Shown: positions 23,332-34,030 of the stretch, in pieces
How positions within the stretch are numbered: the stretch's first letter is position 1
How the letters are laid out: the number at the start of each line of letters is the position of its first letter
Assembly: GCA_963827855.1 (NCBI GenBank)
Contig: CAWHBY010000002.1
Coordinates: forward strand, 496,001-560,000
From: DTPU01 sp963827855
Lineage (GTDB): Bacteria > Planctomycetota > Phycisphaerae > Sedimentisphaerales > Anaerobacaceae
DNA: 64,000 nt
Direction of reading: 5' to 3'
Notes under the pieces: model-generated
Seen by the model: only the letters and a program-made list of their open reading frames with translations
What the model was told of the DNA's origin: nothing
The model's database searches: none
Position numbers and translations under genes: made by a program

Positions 23332-23339
<8 letters not shown>
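22542..23339 (+). CDS. Slipin/stomatin-like SPFH (band 7) protein
   Basis: A 265-aa protein. An N-terminal membrane segment (LMLWAIPVLILISIVLPQMV) is followed by the SPFH domain (EYERGVVFRLGKLLRAKGPG, VDLRVITIDVPKQEMMTRDN) and a coiled coil rich in Ala, Glu and Arg (AESERERRAKIINAQGEFQA). Slipins form membrane scaffolds and pair with NfeD proteases, as here. AGGAG lies eight bases before the ATG. The end overlaps the copper ATPase start by eight bases. Confidence 0.92.
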
Positions 23340-25647
<2,308 letters not shown>

Positions 25648-25653
<6 letters not shown>

Positions 25654-25705
25654 CCCGCATTTCTGCCTCGAACGTCCAAAGCCTCGTGAGAGATCCGGGC
25701 TAGAG
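25648..25705. terminator. Inverted repeat spanning two convergent stop codons
   Basis: CTCTAGCCCG (25648-25657) and CGGGCTAGAG (25696-25705) are a perfect 10-base inverted pair. Each arm contains the TAG stop of one of the convergent genes. The 38-base loop is long and there is no clear T tract, so terminator function is tentative. Confidence 0.4.
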
Positions 25706-27088
25706 CGTCCAGCCGCTGCGGTACTCGTAGTGCATGAAGGCATTCGCCTCAGGCACGTTTGTGATCTTCATGGCCGCGGGATCCCAGAGGAGCTTCTTAC
25801 CCAGGAATCGCAGGGCCACAGTACCCAGCAGGCCCACCTGGGTCAGCAGCGCCCCGTATTCGAAGTTGGAGCTGGCCTGTGTCCCCTGCTTACAGGCCTG
25901 GATCCACTCCTGGTGGTGGCTGCGCACCCGGGGCAGGGTCTTGGCGGGGCGATTGTACGAGTTCATGAACGATTGGGGGATCAACCGGGGTGACCCGCTG
26001 TGGCTCTCGCACATCAACTTGCCCTTTTCGCCCTTGAAGACCACGCCGCCCATGTTGTTGCCCATCCTCAGACCTGCCTCCAATTCCTCGGGCCGCTCGG
26101 GCGTCAGGCCTCCGTCATACCAAGTCATCTTGACCGGCGGCAGGTCTCCCCTGGCGGGGAACTGGTAGCGGATGATGGAGGCCTGGGGGAAGGTCTCCTT
26201 GTTGAAGGGCTTGTCCCAGGTGATCGTCGGCACAAAGATGGAACAGCAGGCCTCCACGCTGGTCGGATGTCCCAGCTTCAGGGCCGTCATCACGGGATCC
26301 ATGTTGTGACACGCCATGTCCCCTACCGCGCCCGTGCCGAAGTCCCACCATCCCCGCCAGAAGAACGGCGCATACGAGGGGCTGTAGGGCCGCGCAGGCA
26401 CAGGCCCCAGCCACAGGTCCCAGTCCAGGGTCTCTGGCACGGGCGCCTCTGCGGGCCGGGTCATCATGCCCTGGGGCCAAACCGGATGGGTGGTCCAGAC
26501 GTCCACCTCGCGGACCGCGCCGATGGCGCCGTCCCAGATCCACTCACACATCAGCTTCATGCCCTCGCTGGAGTGGCCCTGATTGCCCATCTGGGTGACC
26601 ACCTTGGCGCTTCGGGCCGCCTCCATGAGCTGGCGGGCCTCGTAGATCGTCTTACAGAGCGGCTTCTCGCAGTACACGTGCTTGCCCGCCTTCATCGCGG
26701 CCATGGCTGCCACCGCATGGGTGTGGTCAGGAGTGCCCACGATCACCGCGTCGATGTTCTTGGCCTCCTTTTCCAGCATGACGCGAAAGTCCTTGTACTG
26801 GGTCGCCTTGGGGAAGGCCTTGAATGTTCCTGCTGCGTTCTTGAAGTCGACATCGCACAGGGCCACGATGTTCTCAGAAGCGCAGCTTCGGATGTCGCCT
26901 CCGCCCTGGCCGCCCGCGCCGATGCCGGCGATGTTCAGCTTCTCACTGGGCGGCACCTGGCCAGGCCCACCCAGGACGTGGCGAGGCACGACCATAAAGG
27001 CCGCTGCTGCAGTCGCCGTCTTCTTGATAAACTCACGCCGCCCCTGCTGAAGGTCCTCGATCCCGGATGTCTTGGCTGTCTTCTTCAT
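25700..27088 (-). CDS. Tat-exported Gfo/Idh/MocA-family oxidoreductase
   Basis: About 462 residues. A twin-arginine signal (GRREFIKKTATAAAAFMVV) is followed by the NAD(P)-binding Rossmann fold (NIAGIGAGGQGGGDI), the EKP-type active-site motif in KHVYCEKPLCKTIYEA, and a long C-terminal domain with planctomycete-type inserts (AFFWRGWWDFGTGAVGDMACH). Such secreted oxidoreductases act on sugars or glycosides, but substrates are mostly unknown. The ATG at 27088 fits the signal peptide; an ATG at 27130 would add 14 residues. DUF1080 and sugar-epimerase genes elsewhere in the window are frequent companions. Confidence 0.9.
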   Translation of the reverse strand: MKKTAKTSGIEDLQQGRREFIKKTATAAAAFMVVPRHVLGGPGQVPPSEKLNIAGIGAGGQGGGDIRSCASENIVALCDVDFKNAAGTFKAFPKATQYKDFRVMLEKEAKNIDAVIVGTPDHTHAVAAMAAMKAGKHVYCEKPLCKTIYEARQLMEAARSAKVVTQMGNQGHSSEGMKLMCEWIWDGAIGAVREVDVWTTHPVWPQGMMTRPAEAPVPETLDWDLWLGPVPARPYSPSYAPFFWRGWWDFGTGAVGDMACHNMDPVMTALKLGHPTSVEACCSIFVPTITWDKPFNKETFPQASIIRYQFPARGDLPPVKMTWYDGGLTPERPEELEAGLRMGNNMGGVVFKGEKGKLMCESHSGSPRLIPQSFMNSYNRPAKTLPRVRSHHQEWIQACKQGTQASSNFEYGALLTQVGLLGTVALRFLGKKLLWDPAAMKITNVPEANAFMHYEYRSGWTL

Positions 27089-27204
27089 GGCTAATCCCGT
27101 CCTGTCAAAAGAACCCATGTACGTCGTCACAAGTTATGAGACTACCACTTCCTGCTGGAATCTCAAGTAGACCCGGGGAATTTCCCCCAGAAGGAATAAT
27201 TCGC

Positions 27205-27233
27205 TTGCCGTCTACCTCGCCGCCTGGTTTAAT
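27205..27233 (+). promoter_or_regulatory. Promoter of tRNA-Ala
   Basis: TTGCCG (27205-27210) and TTTAAT (27228-27233) have a 17-base spacer, about 37 bases ahead of the mature tRNA. The palindrome GCAGGGCA-GT-TGCCCTGC lies in between. Confidence 0.5.
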
Positions 27234-27269
27234 AGAGGGGTATGTGCAGGGCAGTTGCCCTGCCCATCT

Positions 27270-27342
<73 letters not shown>

Positions 27343-27360
27343 TTGGAAGCAAACCACAAA

Positions 27361-27385
27361 GGCCGCCTTGGCGGCCTCTTCTTTT
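27361..27385 (+). terminator. Rho-independent terminator after tRNA-Ala
   Basis: GGCCGCC-TT-GGCGGCC hairpin (27361-27376) followed by TCTTCTTTT, 18 bases after the tRNA end. Confidence 0.85.
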
Positions 27386-27524
27386 GCGCAGACTCTGGCC
27401 CCCCACCTCCTCTGGAAACCGTGGCACATCACACGGCTCCCCTGTGCCAATCCACAATCCTGTAATAGAATGACCTGACCCATCGACCTATGGGGTAGAT
27501 GGCACAGAAGTCAATGCAGGCTAG

Positions 27525-28073
27525 GTGAAACAAGAGGGACCCTTGGAGTCCTTGGACTGGAAACAGGCGATTGCGGATCACGGCGCCCGGGTATGGGCGA
27601 CAGTCTACCGCGTGCTGGGCAACGAGGCGGACGCAGAAGACTGCTTCCAGGAGGCCTTCCTGGCCGCCTTCAAGGTCCAACAGCGACAGCAGGTCCGCGA
27701 CCTGGCTGCCCTGCTGGTCAGGGCAGCCACTGCCAGGGCCATCGACCGGCTCCGCCAAAAGCTGCGGCACCCCACCGCGGTCCTGGATTGCGAGGGCGCA
27801 GAGCCTGCAGCGCCGGCGTCGCTCGACCCTGCGGAGTGGTTGGAACGAAGGGAGCAGGCAGACGTGCTCCGCTTGGCCCTGGTCCGCGTGCCGCCTCAGC
27901 AGGCAGAGGCCTTTTGCCTGAAGTACCTCAGTGACATGACACAGAAGGAGATCGGCCGGGAGATGGGCATCTCCGAGAGTTCAGCAGGGGTGCTGGTCCA
28001 CCGCGCAAGGTTGCGGCTGCGGGAGTTGCTGGACCAGCACAGCACGCTGCGGAAAGGGGTTTGTGATGGCTGA
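27525..28073 (+). CDS. ECF-type RNA polymerase sigma factor
   Basis: A 182-aa sigma factor. Region 2 is seen in VWATVYRVLGNEADAEDCFQEAF and TARAIDRLRQ, and region 4 in LRLALVRVPPQQAEAFCLKYLSDMTQKEIGREMGISES. The start is uncertain: GTG at 27525 is used here, with no strong ribosome site. It overlaps the next gene by eight bases, so the downstream membrane protein is probably its partner. Target promoters cannot be deduced. Confidence 0.88.
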   Translation: MKQEGPLESLDWKQAIADHGARVWATVYRVLGNEADAEDCFQEAFLAAFKVQQRQQVRDLAALLVRAATARAIDRLRQKLRHPTAVLDCEGAEPAAPASLDPAEWLERREQADVLRLALVRVPPQQAEAFCLKYLSDMTQKEIGREMGISESSAGVLVHRARLRLRELLDQHSTLRKGVCDG

Positions 28074-28758
28074 TTTCGAGAAACTGGACAAGGCGATCGA
28101 GGCCGTCAAGAACATGCGTGTTCCGCCTGGGCCGTCTGCGGACCTGGCCGATCGGACGGTCGAGCGGCTCCGGACTGCAGGTCATCAACCGGATTCAGAC
28201 AGCGGCCTTCAGCAGCGGCACGGATGGATACTGGGGATCCGCCGGCTCTGGCCTCTGGCCGCAGCCGCCATGCTGATGATGGGGTTCTTCGTGGGCCGCC
28301 TGTCACAGCCCAGGTCCATCAGCCCCAAAGACCTGGCCAGCCTGGAGCAGTCCCTCTACAGCCGGCTTCACGACTCCCTGGCCACTGAGGTCCAGGCAGC
28401 CCAGGTGCAGACCTATCAGAAAGCGGTCAGTGACATGAACGCGGTCCTGGATCACCGGCTCGGCTCCGTGGCCGCAGAGGTCCTTGTGGCCTCCAACAGC
28501 ACGACCAACGAGGTCATCAGAGACCTGGTCAAGACCGTCCGGGTCAGCCAGGACCAGCAGGAAAGACAGTTGTCGCAGTTCGCTGCCGCCCTGGAGTGGA
28601 TGCAGTCCGATCGGCTCCGCGACCAGGCCCAGTTGAATACCCGGATGGCGTCCCTTGCGGGAGCCACCCAGAGAGGCTTCGCCCTGCTGGCCAGCCAGCA
28701 GGCCTCTGAGGAGCCTTCCGGCCCGGTCAATCAACCTTCCAACGAAGAAAGGAACTAG
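28066..28758 (+). CDS. Single-pass membrane protein, probable anti-sigma partner
   Basis: A 230-aa protein: cytoplasmic N-terminus of about 65 residues with short helices (DFEKLDKAIEAVKNMRVPPG), one membrane helix (PLAAAAMLMMGFFVGRL) and an external, largely helical/coiled-coil part rich in Gln (VQAAQVQTYQKAVSDMNAVL, QDQQERQLSQFAAALEW). No anti-sigma zinc motif is present. The start ATG at 28066 has AAAGGGG upstream and overlaps the sigma stop. Position and topology make an anti-sigma role likely but not proven. Confidence 0.7.
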   Translation: MADFEKLDKAIEAVKNMRVPPGPSADLADRTVERLRTAGHQPDSDSGLQQRHGWILGIRRLWPLAAAAMLMMGFFVGRLSQPRSISPKDLASLEQSLYSRLHDSLATEVQAAQVQTYQKAVSDMNAVLDHRLGSVAAEVLVASNSTTNEVIRDLVKTVRVSQDQQERQLSQFAAALEWMQSDRLRDQAQLNTRMASLAGATQRGFALLASQQASEEPSGPVNQPSNEERN

Positions 28759-28761
28759 ACC

Positions 28762-29688
28762 ATGAATACAACAACTCGCCTCATGACGGCCCTGTGCATG
28801 CTCGGCTCAATCTGTGTTGTGCCGGTATTGGGCCAGGATGATGAACCTCGCTCCAACGCCCCGGTCGTGCGGCCCGTACCGGCCGCCACGGTGGCGCCTG
28901 CGATGACGCCTTCCGTCGCCTCTCCGCAGTCTTCGATGGACAGTCTCCAACGGGCCGTGGAGATGAGCAAGGCCGAGGCAAAGAAGGTCGCGGCAATACG
29001 TTCACGATACTCGAAGATCTGGCCTACCGCAGACGGTTTAGGTGGATCGCTTCTGGTGATCCCTACGGGCCAGCCCCGCGAGGGGCAGGTCAACCAGACC
29101 CGCGAAGACCTGGGTGTCATGACCAAGATCCTCGCAGACCGGCTCCGCCAGGCCGACTTGAACCCCGAGGAGGGGCCGGTCTTCTGGGGCGGCCAACGGA
29201 CGGTCAAGGCCATGTACCTCGGGGGCTTTGGCGCGGTCTTCATCGTCCGGGCGGACTTCCCGCTGCTGCCCTCTGCCGAGGCCAAGCAGACCCCTGTCAA
29301 AGAAGACACGGACGAGGTCTGGGCCAAGACCCGGCAGCAGATCCTCGCACCCGACACCGGAGAAGATCGCGATAACAAGCAGCCTGAATTCGATGCAGCC
29401 AAGGTGTCAGCCCTCAAGGAGGCCCTGACCGCCGCGATCAAGCACGCCGCCAACATCAGGGCCTTGGCGGCGGGAGAATCCGTGGCCGTCGTGGTCATGG
29501 GCGAGGGCCACGGGGAATCGGCCGGGGCCTTCGGGCTTGCCCCGGAGGTCTTTGGCAGGCTGGGTGGAGGCGAGGGTGAGGGCTCGGTCCTGGTCCTCAG
29601 GGCAGGCAAGGCAGACATCGATGCCTTCGCCAAAGGCCAGTTGGACCAGGACGGATTCCGCAAGAAGGTCACGATCGTGACCTATTGA
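28762..29688 (+). CDS. Secreted protein of an ECF operon, function unknown
   Basis: A 308-aa protein with a signal peptide (LMTALCMLGSICVVPVLGQ), a Pro/Ala/Val-rich linker, then a globular domain (GSLLVIPTGQPREG, TVKAMYLGGFGAVFIVRADFPLL) and a C-terminal alpha/beta part with a Gly-rich loop (GEGHGESAGAFGLAPEVFGRLGGG). It starts three bases after the membrane-protein stop, with AAAGGA inside the preceding coding end, and is the last gene before a strong terminator. The three-gene layout suggests an extracytoplasmic stress module. Confidence 0.65.
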   Translation: MNTTTRLMTALCMLGSICVVPVLGQDDEPRSNAPVVRPVPAATVAPAMTPSVASPQSSMDSLQRAVEMSKAEAKKVAAIRSRYSKIWPTADGLGGSLLVIPTGQPREGQVNQTREDLGVMTKILADRLRQADLNPEEGPVFWGGQRTVKAMYLGGFGAVFIVRADFPLLPSAEAKQTPVKEDTDEVWAKTRQQILAPDTGEDRDNKQPEFDAAKVSALKEALTAAIKHAANIRALAAGESVAVVVMGEGHGESAGAFGLAPEVFGRLGGGEGEGSVLVLRAGKADIDAFAKGQLDQDGFRKKVTIVTY

Positions 29689-29720
29689 TGCCCACCCACA
29701 TCAATAGGACTTCTCTCAGC

Positions 29721-29750
29721 AAGGCCCCCACCGCACACTGGGGGCCTTTT
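29721..29750. terminator. Rho-independent terminator
   Basis: AAGGCCCCCA (29721-29730) pairs with TGGGGGCCTT (29739-29748), followed by more T. It ends the ECF operon and may also serve the convergent epimerase gene. Confidence 0.85.
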
Positions 29751-29773
29751 GTCTTTGCGCAGAGCGATGGGCG

Positions 29774-30709
29774 TCAATCGGCGGCGAAGACCTGGCGGGC
29801 GTAGGCTGTGCTCTTGCGGAAGGCCTCGACCGGCTTGCGCGTGGAGGGCGAGCCCTCTTCGATCGCCTGTTCGAGGACCAGCAGAGGCTTGACGCCGATC
29901 CGCTGCAGCGTCTGGGCCAGGCGGGGATAGTCGATGTCGCCGGGCTCGAAGACCTCGGACCAGATGCCCTGGTGGGACTGACGCAGGTGGAGCTCTGTGA
30001 TCCTTGGACCATAGAGCTCCACGATGTCGAACAGGGCCACCTGCGAGTTGCCTGCCCCTCGATAGATCCAGTGGCTATCGAGACAGAGGGTCACGTTCTT
30101 GGGATCCGTGGCGACCATCATGTGGTGGAACTCCCGGGCCGCCTGGCGGAGCTCGGGATCATGGTTGTGGTAGGCCAGGGTCAGTCCCATCTGCCTGAGC
30201 CTGCCACCCAGCGTGTTGAGGGCCTCTGCCTGGGTGCGGAGCTGCGGGTCGTTCTTGTTCTCTGTGCCGCCCCACCGGATCGGGCTGGGATTGGTCACAA
30301 TGATCCGCGTGCCTGCTGCCTTGGCCTTGGCTGCAGCGGCCAGGACCTCTGCGATGCTCGCCTCGACCTGGCCGGGCTCATGGAGCGTGCTGTTGACATA
30401 GAGGGACCGCATCTCGATGCCGTGCTTCTTCAACAGCGGCACGAATGGATCGAGCTGATCCAGCCCCCCTACCCCAGGCTCAAAGCCGTCGATGCCGCTA
30501 GCGACGACGTCCGCCAGTCCCTCGTCCAGCGAGGCGTTGAAGTCCTTCTTCTCCCTGGCATAGAACACCGTCCAGGAGTACTGGTTGCACGCGATATGCA
30601 GCTTGGCCTTGCCTGTCGCCTCAGCAGCCACAGCCGACAGGGCTGGCATCGCGGCCATCGCTGCGGCGCCCTTGAGGAACCCGCGTCTGGAGAGAGACTC
30701 GTCCATCAT
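29774..30709 (-). CDS. Tat-exported sugar phosphate isomerase/epimerase-like protein
   Basis: About 311 residues. A twin-arginine signal (LSRRGFLKGAAAMAAMPALSAVAAE) is followed by a xylose-isomerase-like TIM barrel: GIDGFEPGVGG, GTRIIVTNPSPIRWGG, LTLAYHNHDPELRQ, TLCLDSHWIYRGAGN, ITELHLRQSHQGIWSEV. The His, Glu and Asp residues in these strands are the usual metal ligands. These proteins isomerise or epimerise sugars, here outside the cytoplasm. The ATG at 30709 is well spaced from AAAGG. It follows the U32 peptidase stop by about a dozen bases, so both are in one operon. Confidence 0.85.
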   Translation of the reverse strand: MMDESLSRRGFLKGAAAMAAMPALSAVAAEATGKAKLHIACNQYSWTVFYAREKKDFNASLDEGLADVVASGIDGFEPGVGGLDQLDPFVPLLKKHGIEMRSLYVNSTLHEPGQVEASIAEVLAAAAKAKAAGTRIIVTNPSPIRWGGTENKNDPQLRTQAEALNTLGGRLRQMGLTLAYHNHDPELRQAAREFHHMMVATDPKNVTLCLDSHWIYRGAGNSQVALFDIVELYGPRITELHLRQSHQGIWSEVFEPGDIDYPRLAQTLQRIGVKPLLVLEQAIEEGSPSTRKPVEAFRKSTAYARQVFAAD

Positions 30710-30722
30710 CTTGGCCATCCTT

Positions 30723-32537
30723 TCAGAAGTAGATCTCCATCCTGCAGGCCGCACAGTCGAAGCGGAGCTGCAGCCTGCGTCCCTGCTCATCGACGAGCGT
30801 CAGGGGCTCAGGCACAGAATCTCTGCATCCCTGCGCCAGGCACAGGCCGAGCTGATGGCGGAGGCAGTACTTGGTGGTCATCACCTTCCTGCCCCGCATG
30901 TCCAGGCCCGACTCCGCAGCAGGCTCGATCTCGGTCACGCCATGGCGGCGGTAGAAGGCCTCGGCCTTGGCGTTGAGGACGTTGCCCAGGTAGGAGAGCT
31001 GGGATTCGGGATAGGGCGTGTCGTTGGCCATCACTTGGCGCGTGAGGCGCGGACGGTTCTGCGCCCTGGCCTTGAGAAGTCCATCCAGGACCTCTCGCCG
31101 CATGGCGTTCAGTGCCGCGATAGGCAGGAAGAGGGGCTGGCCCCAGGCCAACTGCACGCCCTCGCAGGAAAACAGGGTCCGCCCCGTCTTGGCCAGTTGT
31201 CTGGCCGCTGTGACCTCCTGGCCGGCAGGATTCAAGGCGGCCGTCTTCTCGCAGGGCATCTCTGCAGCGGCCGTGTTTCCATCCTCGTCAGTTGCGGTCA
31301 GTCGCAGGCCGCCGGCCGTCTCTTCGAGCACGAGCCTGACAGCGATCGTTCGGCGGGCCTTGGTCCTGGCCAAGGCCATCGTGAAGGCGTGGTTGTGATT
31401 GCGGTACACGACCGTGCCGACCTGGATGCCGTCCATGCGGCCAGGAGTCACGACTGCACCACCCGCCTGATTGACCAGGGTGCCCTGCAGCTCGCCATGC
31501 ACGTCAAAGAAGCACAGGCCGTCGCCTCCGGCCAGCGAAGACTGGCTGTCCAGGGTGAAGGACCTGCGATCACAGGCACTCACCCGACCCATCCGCTGGC
31601 CGACCATCTTGGGGGTATCGAGCGAGCCGATCGATTCCTGACGCCCGTGCAGGAAGTAGGTGCTGTAACCTCGGTGGAAGGTCTGCGACACGTCGGGCAC
31701 GAAGTCGAGGTTGACCTGCCCGGAAGAGGCCTTGGACCAGCCCCTTCGGGCGAGGGCCTCGTCGAGTCTCTGCCTGTAGAACGCCACGACGTTGGTCACG
31801 TATGCCTTGTCCTTCAGCCTGCCTTCGATCTTGAACGACCGCACGCCTGCGTCGATGAGCTCATCGAGGTGGTCAGACAGATTCAGGTCCTTCAAGGACA
31901 GCAGGTGCCTGTCCGCAACCACGGCCCGGCCCTCGCCATCCACGAGGCTGTACCGCAGCCTGCAGGGCTGGGCACACTCGCCGCGATTGCCGCTCCGCCC
32001 GCCCATGGCGTAGCTCAGGGCGCACTGGCCGCTGTAGCAGACGCAGAGTGCGCCGTGCACGAAGCACTCCAGCTCGACCGTCGAGCGGCCCCGGATCGCC
32101 CGAATCTCATCGAGGGTCAGCTCACGGGCCAGCGTGACGCGGCTGAATCCGACGTCCTGCAGGAACACCACCTTCTCCGCACTGTCGGCGTGCATCTGCG
32201 TGCTCGCGATCAGGGGGATGGCTGGCAGCCCGCACTCCAGCAGCCCCACGTCCTGGAGGATGACGCCGTCTGCACCCCTCTCGTGGAGTTCAGCGATCAA
32301 GGCTGCGGCCTGGTCCAGCTCGCGGTCGTGGAGCAGGGTGTTGACGGTCACGTACACCTTGGCCCAGTACGCGTGGCTATGCTCGATGAGCCGGCTGATG
32401 TCTTCCAGCCGGTTGCCAGCCCGGCTGCGTGCGCCGAACCGCTCAGCGCCGATGTAGACCGCGTCTGCGCCGCAGTCGATCGCCGCGATGCCGCAGTCCA
32501 GATCTCTTGCAGGGGCCAATAGCTCAATGCGTTCCAT
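30723..32537 (-). CDS. U32-family peptidase / tRNA-rRNA hydroxylation protein
   Basis: A 604-aa U32 protein. It starts MERIELLAPARDLDCG and has the family signature ELECFVHGALCVCYSGQC followed by GRSGNRGECAQPCR, whose cysteines bind an iron-sulfur cluster in characterised members. A long C-terminal region (DUF3656-like) ends with further cysteines (KYCLRHQLGLCLAQGC, FDCAAC). Members such as RlhA and TrhP hydroxylate rRNA or tRNA; this length and cysteine-rich tail fit RlhA best, but that is inference. The start at 32537 fits the conserved N-terminus; the upstream GTG at 32573 does not. Confidence 0.85.
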   Translation of the reverse strand: MERIELLAPARDLDCGIAAIDCGADAVYIGAERFGARSRAGNRLEDISRLIEHSHAYWAKVYVTVNTLLHDRELDQAAALIAELHERGADGVILQDVGLLECGLPAIPLIASTQMHADSAEKVVFLQDVGFSRVTLARELTLDEIRAIRGRSTVELECFVHGALCVCYSGQCALSYAMGGRSGNRGECAQPCRLRYSLVDGEGRAVVADRHLLSLKDLNLSDHLDELIDAGVRSFKIEGRLKDKAYVTNVVAFYRQRLDEALARRGWSKASSGQVNLDFVPDVSQTFHRGYSTYFLHGRQESIGSLDTPKMVGQRMGRVSACDRRSFTLDSQSSLAGGDGLCFFDVHGELQGTLVNQAGGAVVTPGRMDGIQVGTVVYRNHNHAFTMALARTKARRTIAVRLVLEETAGGLRLTATDEDGNTAAAEMPCEKTAALNPAGQEVTAARQLAKTGRTLFSCEGVQLAWGQPLFLPIAALNAMRREVLDGLLKARAQNRPRLTRQVMANDTPYPESQLSYLGNVLNAKAEAFYRRHGVTEIEPAAESGLDMRGRKVMTTKYCLRHQLGLCLAQGCRDSVPEPLTLVDEQGRRLQLRFDCAACRMEIYF

Positions 32538-32627
32538 AGCGATGATCCTATCGCAGGCTGCGACGCCGTGCAACGAAGGGACAACATCCTTGCCGAAACG
32601 CGCCGGTCGTACTACAATTCGGCCCCG

Positions 32628-32936
32628 ATGAAGAAAGCCATCCGGATAGTGCTTGGAGTCCTGTTGATCATCGTGGGCCTGGCCGTGCTGGTGACCCCTG
32701 CCACGCCAGGTTCATGGTTGGCCCTGGTCGGTCTGGAGATGCTGGGCATACGGCTGCTCGTCCAGCGAAAGGTCCTGTCCCTGCTGCCTCCCCGGCTGAG
32801 GGTCAAGGTGGAGGCCGGGCTCAACCGGCTGATGGAGAACCGCTGGTTCAAGAAGCTCAGGCCAAAGCCCGATCCCGACGACAAGAGTGAGGGTCCTAAC
32901 CGGGAATCGCCGCCGCGCGACTCGTCACATACCTGA
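32628..32936 (+). CDS. Small membrane protein (PGPGW-like)
   Basis: A 102-aa protein. Two hydrophobic stretches (IRIVLGVLLIIVGLAVLVTP and WLALVGLEMLGIRLLV) are joined by a TPATPGSW turn, which resembles the PGPGW transmembrane family. A basic, hydrophilic tail follows. It is divergent from the U32 gene. The stop lies inside the convergent neighbour, overlapping by 41 bases. Function is unknown. Confidence 0.6.
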   Translation: MKKAIRIVLGVLLIIVGLAVLVTPATPGSWLALVGLEMLGIRLLVQRKVLSLLPPRLRVKVEAGLNRLMENRWFKKLRPKPDPDDKSEGPNRESPPRDSSHT

Positions 32937-33675
32937 CGAGCAACGAGAGGTCGATCACCGGCTCCGCCTGGCACGGCCACACGTGGCCGTACTGGTCATC
33001 GAGGCACGCCAGCGCCAGCGCTGCCACACCCTGGACTCGGAGATGACAGGGCTCCTTCAACCGCCGCTCAAGACCCCGGATGCCCGCGTCGAGGGGGCCG
33101 ATCTCCCCCAGCAAGAGCGCACAGAAGTAGACCACGAAGGGATCCGGATCAGGGCGTTCAAGGTGGCTGTGCATGAGATCGATGACTTGCAGTGCAGAGG
33201 GGTGTACGTGGCGCCAATCCCCCGCCTTGGCGGAATGCAGCATGGCCCAGAGTCCATTGACGCAACACTCATACAAAGGACCCGACATGTCTGCAGGGAA
33301 GAAGATCTTGTTTCTGGCGAGGATGTAGAAGGGGTAGGCACAGGGAGAGGTAATCGGCACATCGGGCATGCTCAAGAAGGCCCTCATGCCGCCGTGCCAA
33401 GGGAGACGGTTCAGGCTCTCGATCAGGGACCAACACAGGTAGGGCCTTCCGTCTATCGCGGCCCGCACGGCCGCATACACGTCCTCCGACCTGGACCGCA
33501 ACGCACAGAACACCTCTATCGCAGCGGGGGCGTGGCGGGCGTTTTCAAGGGCGGTCAAAACGGGTTGTTCTGAGGAGGACTGACGAAGCAACTGGATTGC
33601 GGCATTCGTGGTGGGTGACGCCCATGGGGCGTTCCTGAGCCGCCACATGCCGTCTTGGTGCTGGATGTAGCTCAT
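32896..33675 (-). CDS. Alpha-helical repeat protein (prenyltransferase/HEAT-like)
   Basis: A 259-aa protein. The N-terminus QHQDGMWRLRNAPWASPTTNAA resembles one repeat of terpene-cyclase/prenyltransferase toroids. The rest is helical (ALQVIDLMHSHLERP, VVYFCALLLGEIGPLDAGI, LRVQGVAALALACLDD). There are no catalytic motifs or signal peptide. The starting ATG lies near AAGG. It overlaps the convergent small membrane protein gene at its 3' end. Confidence 0.6.
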   Translation of the reverse strand: MSYIQHQDGMWRLRNAPWASPTTNAAIQLLRQSSSEQPVLTALENARHAPAAIEVFCALRSRSEDVYAAVRAAIDGRPYLCWSLIESLNRLPWHGGMRAFLSMPDVPITSPCAYPFYILARNKIFFPADMSGPLYECCVNGLWAMLHSAKAGDWRHVHPSALQVIDLMHSHLERPDPDPFVVYFCALLLGEIGPLDAGIRGLERRLKEPCHLRVQGVAALALACLDDQYGHVWPCQAEPVIDLSLLVRYVTSRAAAIPG

Positions 33676-34030
33676 GGCCTTCCTCCCTGCGTGACTCGTC
33701 CTTCCGTGCTAGTGAGGCCGGCGAGTGCGGTCTGTTGCTGGCCGCAACCGAAAAAGCCATCACTATTTTCAGATTGAACTTGTTGCATTTCGTAGCCATT
33801 CCATATAATAACCACCACGTTTTCGTCTTATAGGAATATATCCAAATGCCTATATTTGAGTCAACGTGTCCTGCCTGCGGCCGTTGCGGGGGTAGTGCCC
33901 TTTCCGCATTGTATGTCACAATTAGTAGCCAATTTGGCAGGCCGCCCAGCAGGCCCAAGTCCTTTCCCGTGACCATAAGTGACCCATAAGGCTCCAAAAA
34001 GAGCCAAATCACTCGACCTGGAGTTATTTT
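33676..34030. other. 355-base intergenic region with candidate promoter and hairpin
   Basis: AT-rich in the middle. TTGTTG (33780-33785) and TATAAT (33804-33809) with an 18-base spacer form a candidate plus-strand promoter. GGCTC (33990-33994) pairs with GAGCC (34001-34005) in a small hairpin ahead of the regulator gene. No small gene was recognised. Confidence 0.4.

Noticed and set aside
30585..32522. Long plus-strand open frame of 645 codons
   Set aside because: It is antisense to the U32 peptidase, which has clear family motifs; the frame shows no domain and arises from high GC content.
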